From JBHEKP01 sp041859375 (GTDB taxonomy: Bacteria > Hydrogenedentota > Hydrogenedentia > Hydrogenedentales > CAITNO01): 36,862 nucleotides of DNA. The notes beneath the pieces are model-generated. The model did no database searches. It was not told the DNA's origin and saw only the letters and a list, made by a program, of their open reading frames with translations. The translations under genes and the position numbers were made by a program. This document shows positions 16,224 to 24,189 of the stretch, in pieces. The stretch is taken from assembly GCA_041859375.1 (NCBI GenBank), contig JBHEKP010000389.1, positions 1 through 36,862 of the forward strand, in the 5' to 3' direction. Positions within the stretch are counted from its first letter, which is position 1. Each line of letters opens with the position of its first letter.

Positions 16224-19200
16224 ATGTCAATCACAGGGAAGATGCGGGGCTTGTTCGGCGGTCCGGGGTTCCGGCCTGCAATGGTGACGGCACTGCTGGC
16301 CGTGTTTGCGGCGGCGCTCCCGGCGCACGCGGTGGTGTATGTCGTTCCCGGCGGCGCGGGCAGCCAGGACGGCACGAGCTGGGCCAACGCCATGGGTTCC
16401 ATCCAGGCGGCGGTGAACGCGGCCGCGGCGGTGCAGCCGGGGGGTGACGAAATTTGGGCGGCTGCGGGCGTGTACAACGAGCCGGCCACCGTGGTGTGGG
16501 CCTCCAATGTCCGGGCCTACGGCGGCTTCACCGCGGGGGACACCCTCTTTTCCCAGCGCAACCCGTCGGTTAACACCACCACGATCTCCGGCGGCAACAC
16601 CCACCGGGTCATTTCCATGAACACCCTGGTGAATGTCCGCCTGGACGGATTTAACATCAGCGGCGGCCGCAGCGCCGCCCCGGGCGCGGGCATTTACTGC
16701 CTGTCCATGGAGGGCACCAGCCGCATCGCGAACTGCGTGATTTCGAACAACACCACCACCGGCGCGGTGGACGGCGGCGGCCTCTACATGGACCAGTGCA
16801 ATGGGTTCCTGGTCACCGGCTGCACCTTCAGCAGCAATGCGGGCGGCACCGCCACCGGCGCGGGCATCCGCGGCGGCGGCGGCGCGGCGCTCCGCAACAG
16901 CGCGTCCACGGTGGAAAACTGCGCGTTTACCGGCAACACCACCCACGGCAACGGCGGCGGTCTGCTGGCCAGCGGCGCGGGCACCACGAGCGCGGCGGTG
17001 ATAAACAACTGCGTCTTCACCTCCAACCAGGCGGGCAGCGCCGGCAACAACCGTTACGGCGGCGGCATCTGCGTGGAGGACGGGGCGGCACCCTTCGTCC
17101 TGCGCTGCGCCTTCACCACGAACAGCACCAACTACACCGGCGGCGCCATCGCCGTGGCCACCAACGCCTATCCGGACGTGCGGGACAGCCGGTTCAACAG
17201 CAACTCCAGCACCGGTTACGGCGGCGGCGCGCTCTACGTGCAGGGCGCGGGTTCCGGCGCGGCCACCACCTTTTTCCGCCGCTGCGTGTTCAATGGAAAC
17301 ACAAACACCCAGTACGGCGGCGCGGGCTGCATTTTCGGCGACAACGGCCAGAACATCCAGCTGAACCAGTGCACCTTCACGAACAACAGCAGCCCCTACG
17401 GCGGCGGCCTGTTCCTGCTCGGGTCTAACAACAATGTCAGCATGACGGGGTGCAGCTTCCAGTCCAACACGAGCACCGGCGGCCCCGCCAGCCACGGCGG
17501 CGCCATCTACATGCAGCAGTCGGGCACGCGCCTGACCGCCGCCAAGTGCTATTTCATCGGCAACACCGCCAACCTCTACGGCGGCGCGCTCTTCACGGAG
17601 ACGCAGGCCCAGGCGAACCTGACCAACTGCGTCTTCAAGGACAACACCGCCAACGGTTCGCTGGGCGGCGCGATCCTCTTCAACGGCGCGGGGCTGGCCA
17701 GCGCCAACACGGTCATGAACTGCTCCTTCAACGGCAACAGGGCCCTTGGCGCGGGCGGCGGCGGCGGCGCCATCCGCAACTGGACCGGCACCGCGGGCAG
17801 CCCCACCCTCATCACCAACAGCGTCCTCTGGGGCGACACCTCTGCAGCGGGCGGCCAGGAGATTGACAGCAGCGGCACGACGCCCGGAGTTGTCACCGTC
17901 ACCTATTGCGCGGTCCAGGGCGGCTATGCGGGCACCGGCAACATCAATCCCGGCGCCACCACCCCCTACGTTGCGACCGGCGCGGCCACGCTGCGCATTG
18001 TCAGCACCGTCTCCGCCACCATGCCGAGGGACAAGGGAACAGGCACCGGCGCGCCCGCGGACGACGTGGTGGGCACGGCGCGGCCCCAGGGTGCCTCCGT
18101 GGACATGGGCGCCTATGAATACAAGAGTTCGGCGACCACACCCACGGTGACCTCCATCAACCGCCTTACCCCCACCACCACCCCGACAAACGCGCAGGCC
18201 GTCCAGTTCCAGGCGGTGTTCAGCGAGTCCGTGGCCAGGGTGAGCGCGGCCAATTTCACGCTGGCCACCACCGGCTTCACCTCGGCGCCGTCCATCGTGA
18301 ACGTCTATGGGCTCAACAACATCGCCACGATCACCGTGGACACGGGCGCCGGCAACGGCACCATCCGCTGCGACTACGCGCCCGCCTCCGGATCCCCGGC
18401 GGACGCCAACAACAATGTGCCGCCCCTCTACAACAACGGCCAAACCTTCACCATTGACAAAAGCGCGGCGGCGGCGCCGGTCATCACCTCTCCGAACAGC
18501 GGGAACGACTTCTCCACCAGCGACGCGCCCCTCGTCCTGGGCGGCACCTGCGCCGCCGAGACCAGCGCCATTCTGGTGAACGGCCTCGCCGCGGGGGTCA
18601 CGTACACGCCGGGCGGAACCACATGGACCTACACCACGACGCTGACCATGCCCTTCGCGAACGTCTTCAACGTCACCGCGCGCAACCAGGCGGGGAATGA
18701 GTCCGCGTCGGACGGCATCACGGTGACCTTCAACCGCGCGCCCACGCACATTGTGCTGACGGGCGACACGGTGGTTGAGAACGCCGCCCCGGACACGGTT
18801 GTCGGCACCCTGGCCACGGTGGATCCGGACGCGGGCGACACCTTTGCCTACTCCATCCTCTCCGGCGGGGCCGACTTCAACGTCAACCTGAACGGCCTGG
18901 TCTGGGAACTCAGGACCAGCCGCCTCTTCGACTTTGAAACCGAGCCCGTGCTGACGGTCACCGTGCTGACCCAGGACATGGGCGGCACCGGCCTGACGTA
19001 TTTTGAGACGCTCACGGTCAACGTGCTTGACGCGGACGAGATCGCGCCGCAGGTTGTCTCCGTGGCCGTGGCCGGGCCGCGCGAGGTGGACATCACCTTC
19101 AGCGAGACCATGGGCGCGGGCGTGGCCGCCCCCGCGAACTACACCCTTTCCGGATCCGGGCGGGGCTCGCTGGCCGCCAGCCCCGACGGGGTGGCGCTTT

Positions 19201-20915
19201 CCGCCGGCAACACCTACCGCCTGTCCTGGCTGGCGGGCGAGATGTTCAACGGCGGCGACATCACCGTCACCGCGGCGAACGCGCAGGACGCGGCGGGCAA
19301 CCCCGTGGGCGCGCCGGCCAGCGGCACCGACGCGGGCGCGGGCATCGGCGTTCCGCCGGTCATCACGCGCCTTGGGACGGACCCGCTGACGGTGCTGTGC
19401 GGCGTGGCCTACACCGACGCGGGCGCCACCGCCCTCGACAACGTGGACGGCGACCTCACCGCGAACATCACCACCGTCAACCCGGTGAACCCGGCGCTCT
19501 CGAACACCTACACCGTGACCTACAACGTGAGCGACGCGGCGGGCAACGCCGCCGCGCAGGTCACCCGCACCGTCACCGTGGATGCCGACACGGTCAAACC
19601 GGTGATCACGCGCGGCGGGGCGGCCTCCGTGACGGTGGAATGCGGCGCGGTTTACAGCGATGCGGGCGCCACCGCCCTGGACAACTGCGGCGGCGACCTC
19701 ACCGCGGGCATCGTGACCGTCAACCCGGTCAACACGGCGGTTCCCAACGTGTACACCGTCACCTACAACGTGAACGACGGCAACGGCAACAACGCCGACC
19801 AGGTCACGCGCACCGTCACTGTTCAGGACACGGCCAAACCGGTTATCCTGCTCAACGGGGCGGCTTCCGTGACCGCGGAGTGCGGCGCGGTTTACAGTGA
19901 CGCGGGCGCGACCGCCTCCGATGCGTGCGCGGGCGACCTCACCGCGCAGCTTTCCGCCGTCAGCACCGTCAACACGGCGGTTCCCGGCGTGTACGCCGTC
20001 ACCTACACCGTGGGCGACGGCAACGGCAACAACGCCGTGCCGGTGGTGCGCACCGTCACCGTGCAGGACACCGCCAAGCCGGTCATCACCCTGAACGGCG
20101 CGGCGTCGGTGACGGTTGAATGCGGCGCTGTTTACAATGACGCGGGCGCGACCGCCTCCGATGCGTGCGCGGGCAACCGCACCGCGAACATCGTGACCGT
20201 CAACCCGGTCAACACGGCGGTTCCCAACGTGTACACCGTCACCTACAACGTGAACGACGGCAACGGCAACAACGCCGTGCCGGTGGCGCGCACCGTCACC
20301 GTGCAGGACACCACGGGCCCCGTCATCACCGTGCAGGCCCCGGCCGTGGAGTATGTGGGCCAGGGCGCGGCCTACACGCCGCCCGCCTACAGCGCGCTTG
20401 ACGCCTGCGGCGGCGCGGACTACACCGGTGCGGTTGTGGTCACCGGCACGGTGGACACCGGCACCCTCGGCACCTATGTGCTGAACTACACCGTGACCGA
20501 CGGCGCAAACATCGGAACCGCCACGCACACCGTGGTGGTGGAGCCGGTCAGCACCCTGGCGCTTGCCGCCGTCGCTGCGCATGTGAACGCCGTCGAGGGC
20601 ACGGAGGCGCGCCTTGAGGTCACCGCCACCGGAAACGTCGGCCCGGTGCTGTACCAGTGGTACAAGATGTCCGCGGGCAAGGCGCTTGACCCCGTGGACG
20701 ATGCCACCGCCGCCGCCCTGGTTCTGAACCCCGTCGCGGACACGGACGCGGGCGTGTATGTGTGCGTCGGCACGGACCACCAGAAGTCGGCGCAGTCGCC
20801 CGAAATCACGCTGACCGTCGAGCCGCCCATTCCCGCCGCCACGCTGGCGGGCCTGGCCGGGCTGGTGGCGGCGCTGGGGCTTGGGGGCGCGCTTCGCGCC
20901 CGCAGGCGGCGTTAA
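16224..20915 (+). CDS. Giant secreted beta-helix protein with Ig-like repeats and C-terminal sorting-like tail
   Basis: The 1563-residue product starts with a signal peptide (MVTALLAVFAAALPAHA). A right-handed beta-helix follows, with about twelve coils of the form C-x-F-x-x-N and GGG/GGA-[LI]-Y, like chlamydial Pmp and pectate-lyase-like repeats. It closes with a choice-of-anchor-Q-like block (DVVGTARPQGASVDMGAYEY). Next come Ig-like modules, a cadherin-like module (VVENAAPDTVVGTL), a SwmB/SbsA-like module, and DUF5011-type repeats. Three of these are exact 80-residue units, with one diverged unit on each side. An Ig domain with YQWYK and DAGVYVCVG follows. The tail, PPIPAATLAGLAGLVAALGLGGALRARRRR in outline, has proline, a membrane helix and an arginine cluster, as in exosortase or rhombosortase-type signals. 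I chose ATG 16224, which leads into the signal peptide and has AAGGAA ten bases upstream. Its role is probably cell-surface adhesion or glycan contact; no enzyme motif is clear. Confidence 0.85.
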   Translation: MSITGKMRGLFGGPGFRPAMVTALLAVFAAALPAHAVVYVVPGGAGSQDGTSWANAMGSIQAAVNAAAAVQPGGDEIWAAAGVYNEPATVVWASNVRAYGGFTAGDTLFSQRNPSVNTTTISGGNTHRVISMNTLVNVRLDGFNISGGRSAAPGAGIYCLSMEGTSRIANCVISNNTTTGAVDGGGLYMDQCNGFLVTGCTFSSNAGGTATGAGIRGGGGAALRNSASTVENCAFTGNTTHGNGGGLLASGAGTTSAAVINNCVFTSNQAGSAGNNRYGGGICVEDGAAPFVLRCAFTTNSTNYTGGAIAVATNAYPDVRDSRFNSNSSTGYGGGALYVQGAGSGAATTFFRRCVFNGNTNTQYGGAGCIFGDNGQNIQLNQCTFTNNSSPYGGGLFLLGSNNNVSMTGCSFQSNTSTGGPASHGGAIYMQQSGTRLTAAKCYFIGNTANLYGGALFTETQAQANLTNCVFKDNTANGSLGGAILFNGAGLASANTVMNCSFNGNRALGAGGGGGAIRNWTGTAGSPTLITNSVLWGDTSAAGGQEIDSSGTTPGVVTVTYCAVQGGYAGTGNINPGATTPYVATGAATLRIVSTVSATMPRDKGTGTGAPADDVVGTARPQGASVDMGAYEYKSSATTPTVTSINRLTPTTTPTNAQAVQFQAVFSESVARVSAANFTLATTGFTSAPSIVNVYGLNNIATITVDTGAGNGTIRCDYAPASGSPADANNNVPPLYNNGQTFTIDKSAAAAPVITSPNSGNDFSTSDAPLVLGGTCAAETSAILVNGLAAGVTYTPGGTTWTYTTTLTMPFANVFNVTARNQAGNESASDGITVTFNRAPTHIVLTGDTVVENAAPDTVVGTLATVDPDAGDTFAYSILSGGADFNVNLNGLVWELRTSRLFDFETEPVLTVTVLTQDMGGTGLTYFETLTVNVLDADEIAPQVVSVAVAGPREVDITFSETMGAGVAAPANYTLSGSGRGSLAASPDGVALSAGNTYRLSWLAGEMFNGGDITVTAANAQDAAGNPVGAPASGTDAGAGIGVPPVITRLGTDPLTVLCGVAYTDAGATALDNVDGDLTANITTVNPVNPALSNTYTVTYNVSDAAGNAAAQVTRTVTVDADTVKPVITRGGAASVTVECGAVYSDAGATALDNCGGDLTAGIVTVNPVNTAVPNVYTVTYNVNDGNGNNADQVTRTVTVQDTAKPVILLNGAASVTAECGAVYSDAGATASDACAGDLTAQLSAVSTVNTAVPGVYAVTYTVGDGNGNNAVPVVRTVTVQDTAKPVITLNGAASVTVECGAVYNDAGATASDACAGNRTANIVTVNPVNTAVPNVYTVTYNVNDGNGNNAVPVARTVTVQDTTGPVITVQAPAVEYVGQGAAYTPPAYSALDACGGADYTGAVVVTGTVDTGTLGTYVLNYTVTDGANIGTATHTVVVEPVSTLALAAVAAHVNAVEGTEARLEVTATGNVGPVLYQWYKMSAGKALDPVDDATAAALVLNPVADTDAGVYVCVGTDHQKSAQSPEITLTVEPPIPAATLAGLAGLVAALGLGGALRARRRR
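16732..17790 (+). repeat. Twelve beta-helix coils with a conserved cysteine (protein-level repeat)
   Basis: Coils begin at roughly 16732, 16820, 16918, 17010, 17103, 17190, 17283, 17370, 17451, 17546, 17627 and 17719. Each has Cys-x-Phe-x-x-Asn (the first has Ile for Phe), followed by a GGG or GGA turn. The sixth coil has Ser-Arg-Phe in place of Cys-x-Phe. Spacing varies from about 80 to 98 bases. The DNA copies are diverged, so this is an old protein repeat rather than a recent duplication. Confidence 0.8.
19596..20315 (+). repeat. Three tandem 240-bp units encoding DUF5011-like Ig domains
   Basis: Units start at 19596, 19836 and 20076, each encoding KPVI...QDT in 80 codons with no length change. 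The first and third units are identical over 89 bases (19709-19797 and 20189-20277). The second and third share identical blocks on both flanks of that segment. A diverged unit precedes (about 19351-19595) and another follows (20316-20550). Confidence 0.92.
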
Positions 20916-20929
20916 TCAGATCCTTTTGG

Positions 20930-20962
20930 GGCGGTGCCGCGATGCGGCGCCGCCTTTTTTTT
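20930..20962 (+). terminator. Rho-independent terminator after the beta-helix gene
   Basis: An 11-pair stem (GGCGGTGCCGC with GCGGCGCCGCC, one G-T pair) with a three-base loop is followed by eight T residues. It begins 14 bases after the stop codon and separates the two giant secreted-protein genes. Confidence 0.9.
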
Positions 20963-20986
20963 GTGCAAAACGAAAAAATGGTTTTG

Positions 20987-20995
20987 TGATAAGAT
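20987..20995 (+). promoter_or_regulatory. Possible extended -10 promoter of the second giant secreted protein
   Basis: TGA followed by TAAGAT (20990-20995) resembles an extended -10. No convincing -35 is visible because the upstream sequence is the terminator's T-run. Transcription near 21002 would leave a leader of about 41 bases. A promoter here is expected, since the strong terminator lies just upstream. Confidence 0.35.
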
Positions 20996-21042
20996 CGCGT
21001 AAATTTTTGCAGGCAGAAGGTTTAAAACAAGGATTCATACCC

Positions 21043-24000
21043 ATGTTCCGTCTTTATGCGCCCGTCCTGATGGTGGTGTTTTGCCTTGGTTCCGGCGCTT
21101 TTGCCGTCTCCGGCAGCGGGGATTCCGCAACGGGGCCGCTGGAAACGGTTCAACCGGTGGCGCAGTCGGCGGCGGCGCTGACGGAACAAAGCATTTCCGT
21201 GTCCTTCAGTGAGCCCATGCTCGCCCCCGGCGTCACCATCCCCGCCAATTACACCCTGTCCATGCCGGGCGCGGGCTCCCTTGCCGCCCATCCCGACGGG
21301 GTGGCGGGCTCCGGCCCCTTCACCTTGCACTGGGCCGCCGGGGAAATGCTGGACGGCGCGCCGGTCACCGTGACCGTGTCCGGGATGCAGGACCTCGCGG
21401 GCAATCCCGTCAATCCCGCGGCGGCGGCCGTCGCAACGACCGGCATTGGCTCCGTTCCCGTGGTTTCCGGCCTTTCGGCAACCCCTGAAAAGGCGGGCGC
21501 GGGCGAGGCGGTGGAAATCTCCTTCACCGTTTCCGAGACACTGCCCGCCGAGCCAACGGTGACGGTCAACGGGAATCCGGCGTTTTTCACCGGCCTGGCC
21601 AAGGACGGGGATTACACCTACACCTACATTGTGGACATCGGCGATCCCCTCGGCCCCGCCGCGGTGTCCGTGACCGCCGTTGACGGCGCGGGCAACACGG
21701 GCGGGCTCAGCGACACCGCCGCCCTGGCCATCGTGCGCGCCACCGCGGGCATGCCCATGCGCGCCTGGCCCGCCGCGCCGGCGCTGGCCGCCGCCGCCCT
21801 TCTTGCCCTTGTCCGGCGTCGCGCGGTGCGGGTCCTGCCGGTGCTGCTGGGGGTGCTGGCTGCCGCGTCCGCCGCCGTGGCTGCCGGACCGGTGGTGTCC
21901 AATGTGGCCTTCGTCCAGCAGAGCGACGGTGCGGGCGGCACGCGCGTGGTCATCACCTATGATCTTGACTCCCCCGGCGGCGCCTGCGGCGTCACCGTGT
22001 CCCTGTCCAAAAACGGCGGGATTGACGGATTTCCCCACCCCGTGACCTCCGTCTCCGGGGACGTGTCGGACGTGGCCCCCGGCCCGGGCCGCACCATCCA
22101 CTGGAACATTGCGGCGGATTACCCGAACGAGGCCATTCCCCAGGCGCGCATCCGCGTCACCGCCGACGACGCCGCGCCGGTGACGCACACCTTCACCTAC
22201 CTTGCCGGACCGAACGGTGTCATCCTCGGAAGCACGCCCCAGGTGGTGGCGCAGGGCGCGGACGGTTCCCAGGTGGTGGCGCTGCCGAACACGGGCCACC
22301 ATTTTGTGAACTGGAGCGACGGCTCCACCCAGAACCCGCGCAAGGACACGAACGCCTCCGCCGACATCACGGTGACGGCCAGTTTCGCCGTCAACACCTA
22401 CACCCTCACCTATCTGGCGGGTCCGAACGGGTCCATCTCCGGCCCCACCCCCCAGACGGTGAGCCACGGCGCGGGCGCGGCCACGGTCACCGCCGTGGCC
22501 AATTCCGGTTACCGGTTCCTCAACTGGAGCGACGGTTCCACCCAGAACCCGCGCACCGACACGAACGTGGCCGCCAACCGGACAGTGACGGCGAATTTCA
22601 TTCAAACCCACACACTCACGTACACGGCGGGCGCGAACGGTTCCATCACCGGCGCCAGCCCCCAGACGGTGAACCACGGCGCGAACGGCGCGCAGGTGAC
22701 GGCGGCGGCCGCCACGGGGCACCACTTTGTGAACTGGAGCGACGGCTCCACCCAGAACCCGCGCACCGACACGAATGTGGTTGCGGATGTCACGGTGACC
22801 GCCAATTTCGCGCCGAATGTCTACACGCTGGCCTACACGGCGGGTCCGAACGGTTCCATCACCGGCGCCAGCCCCCAGACGGTGAACCACGGCGCGAACG
22901 GCGCCACGGTCACGGCGGTGCCGGAGACGCACTACCATTTTGTGGACTGGAGCGACGGCTCCACCCAGAACCCGCGCACCGACACCGGTGTGACGGGTGA
23001 CATCACGGTGACGGCGAACTTTGCCGTGACCTTTGACATTAAAAAGGTGGCCGACACGGCCTCCAACTCGTGGGTCAGCTCCTTCTGGGGGCACACCGCC
23101 CCGAAGCTGGCCTATGACGGCTCCGCCTATTACACCGTCAGTCTCAGCGGCCTTTACGGCGCGGCCACGGGCGCGGTATACAAGTACCAGGGCGGCGTCT
23201 GGACCAAGGGCTATGAATGGACGCTGAACTACCAGCCGCCCATGATTATGGTGGACGCCACGGGCCGCCTGGTCATCGTATACGCAAATGCACCCTGGTC
23301 ATCCCCCACCATCCTTCGCTCCACCACCCCGGGCAACATCAACGCGTTCACCCCCATCAACGCCTCCACAATCTCCTGGGCGGGGTACATGGGCGCGGCC
23401 ATGCACGGCAACAAGCTCGTGCTCGGCTACATCAACCACCCGGACACCTACAGCTTCTGGGTGGCCGCCGTGGACGTGTCCACCGGCGTGTGGACCGCGC
23501 CGAAGATGCTGGCGCAGCACCTGCCCGCCGCGCCGGAGCCGCAGGTGAGCTGGCTGTACCCCACCATCGTGCCCCGCGCCGACGGCTTCCACATGGTGGT
23601 CATGAACAACGCCGACGCGAACAACCTGTACAACGAGCTCAAGTACATGAAGCTCGACTACAGCCTCAACTATCTGATCAGCCCGGAGACGGTGGACATT
23701 GTGCCGCCGCCCTACATCACCAACTTCGTTTCCCACGATTCCATGATTGTGGGCAGCGACAACGCCGTGTATGTCATGGGGCGCAACATCAACGGGGGGG
23801 TGAACGACACGCTGGTGCACCGCCGCGACGCGGGGACGGGCGCATGGACCCACACCTCACTCGCCCCGCTGGGCTTCTCCTCGTCCTACACGGCGATATT
23901 TGAGAGCCCCGCGGAACCGGGAAAACTGTGGCTGACGCGCCATGCGGGCAACCGGCTTGCGCTGTACAACTCCACGGACGCGGGCTTTACCTGGAATCCC

Positions 24001-24162
24001 CTCACGGCGGGCAGTTTCTCCTCCCAGGGACTGTCCATCAACTTCATGCACGGCATTTTGCAGGGAAGCAGCCAGGTTCTGCCCGCCCGGCCCGCCGTGG
24101 TCTTTACCGGCAGCCCGTCCCAGCCCTATTCCGTGTGGTTCCTGGAGTGGCAGACAAACTGA
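21043..24162 (+). CDS. Large secreted protein: SwmB-like module, internal sorting/signal segments, InlB-like repeats, propeller-like end
   Basis: The 1039-residue product starts with a signal peptide (VLMVVFCLGSGAFA). A SwmB/SbsA-like module (IPANYTLSMPGAGSLAAHPDG) comes next, then a second Ig-like module. Residues 240-261 look like a C-terminal sorting tail (MPMRAWPAAPALAAAALLALVRRR). Directly after, from Val262 (GTG at 21826), comes what looks like a fresh signal peptide (LPVLLGVLAAASAAVAA). The beta domain PVVSNVAFVQQ follows, then four InlB/Listeria-Bacteroides-type repeats (residues about 381-662) with WSDGSTQNPR. A sialidase-like propeller region makes up the C-terminus, without clear Asp-boxes or a terminal anchor. 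No stop or independent ribosome site separates the halves. I chose ATG 21043, with AAGGA about nine bases upstream. It may be a true fusion, or two genes joined by a sequence error. Its function is probably surface or extracellular; no catalytic motif is seen. Confidence 0.8.
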   Translation: MFRLYAPVLMVVFCLGSGAFAVSGSGDSATGPLETVQPVAQSAAALTEQSISVSFSEPMLAPGVTIPANYTLSMPGAGSLAAHPDGVAGSGPFTLHWAAGEMLDGAPVTVTVSGMQDLAGNPVNPAAAAVATTGIGSVPVVSGLSATPEKAGAGEAVEISFTVSETLPAEPTVTVNGNPAFFTGLAKDGDYTYTYIVDIGDPLGPAAVSVTAVDGAGNTGGLSDTAALAIVRATAGMPMRAWPAAPALAAAALLALVRRRAVRVLPVLLGVLAAASAAVAAGPVVSNVAFVQQSDGAGGTRVVITYDLDSPGGACGVTVSLSKNGGIDGFPHPVTSVSGDVSDVAPGPGRTIHWNIAADYPNEAIPQARIRVTADDAAPVTHTFTYLAGPNGVILGSTPQVVAQGADGSQVVALPNTGHHFVNWSDGSTQNPRKDTNASADITVTASFAVNTYTLTYLAGPNGSISGPTPQTVSHGAGAATVTAVANSGYRFLNWSDGSTQNPRTDTNVAANRTVTANFIQTHTLTYTAGANGSITGASPQTVNHGANGAQVTAAAATGHHFVNWSDGSTQNPRTDTNVVADVTVTANFAPNVYTLAYTAGPNGSITGASPQTVNHGANGATVTAVPETHYHFVDWSDGSTQNPRTDTGVTGDITVTANFAVTFDIKKVADTASNSWVSSFWGHTAPKLAYDGSAYYTVSLSGLYGAATGAVYKYQGGVWTKGYEWTLNYQPPMIMVDATGRLVIVYANAPWSSPTILRSTTPGNINAFTPINASTISWAGYMGAAMHGNKLVLGYINHPDTYSFWVAAVDVSTGVWTAPKMLAQHLPAAPEPQVSWLYPTIVPRADGFHMVVMNNADANNLYNELKYMKLDYSLNYLISPETVDIVPPPYITNFVSHDSMIVGSDNAVYVMGRNINGGVNDTLVHRRDAGTGAWTHTSLAPLGFSSSYTAIFESPAEPGKLWLTRHAGNRLALYNSTDAGFTWNPLTAGSFSSQGLSINFMHGILQGSSQVLPARPAVVFTGSPSQPYSVWFLEWQTN
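22183..23028 (+). repeat. Four tandem InlB-like repeats of 210-213 bp
   Basis: Units start at 22183, 22396, 22606 and 22819 and encode 70-71 residues each. All share NWSDGSTQNPR (DWSDG in the last) and end in TVTANF or TVTASF. Units three and four are nearly identical at DNA level across the GSITGASPQTVNHGANGA segment, suggesting recent duplication or conversion between them. Confidence 0.9.
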
Positions 24163-24166
24163 GCGG

Positions 24167-24189
24167 CGCGGGGATTAACGTCCCCCGCG
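24167..24189. other. Hairpin between convergent genes, possible bidirectional terminator
   Basis: CGCGGGG (24167-24173) pairs with CCCCGCG (24183-24189) around a nine-base loop. It fills the 12-base gap between the two stop codons and extends into the end of the minus-strand gene. No T-run follows on either strand, so efficient intrinsic termination is doubtful. Confidence 0.4.

Noticed and set aside
19596..20315. Regular direct repeats considered as a CRISPR-like array
   Set aside because: Units are 240 bp, keep the reading frame and encode Ig-like domains; there is no short repeat/spacer alternation.
16227..20780. Very long minus-strand reading frame (1517 codons) opposite the beta-helix gene
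   Set aside because: Translation is Gly/Arg/Val/His-rich low complexity with no motif. It is the mirror of a GC-rich repeat gene whose plus-strand product has clear domains and a signal peptide.
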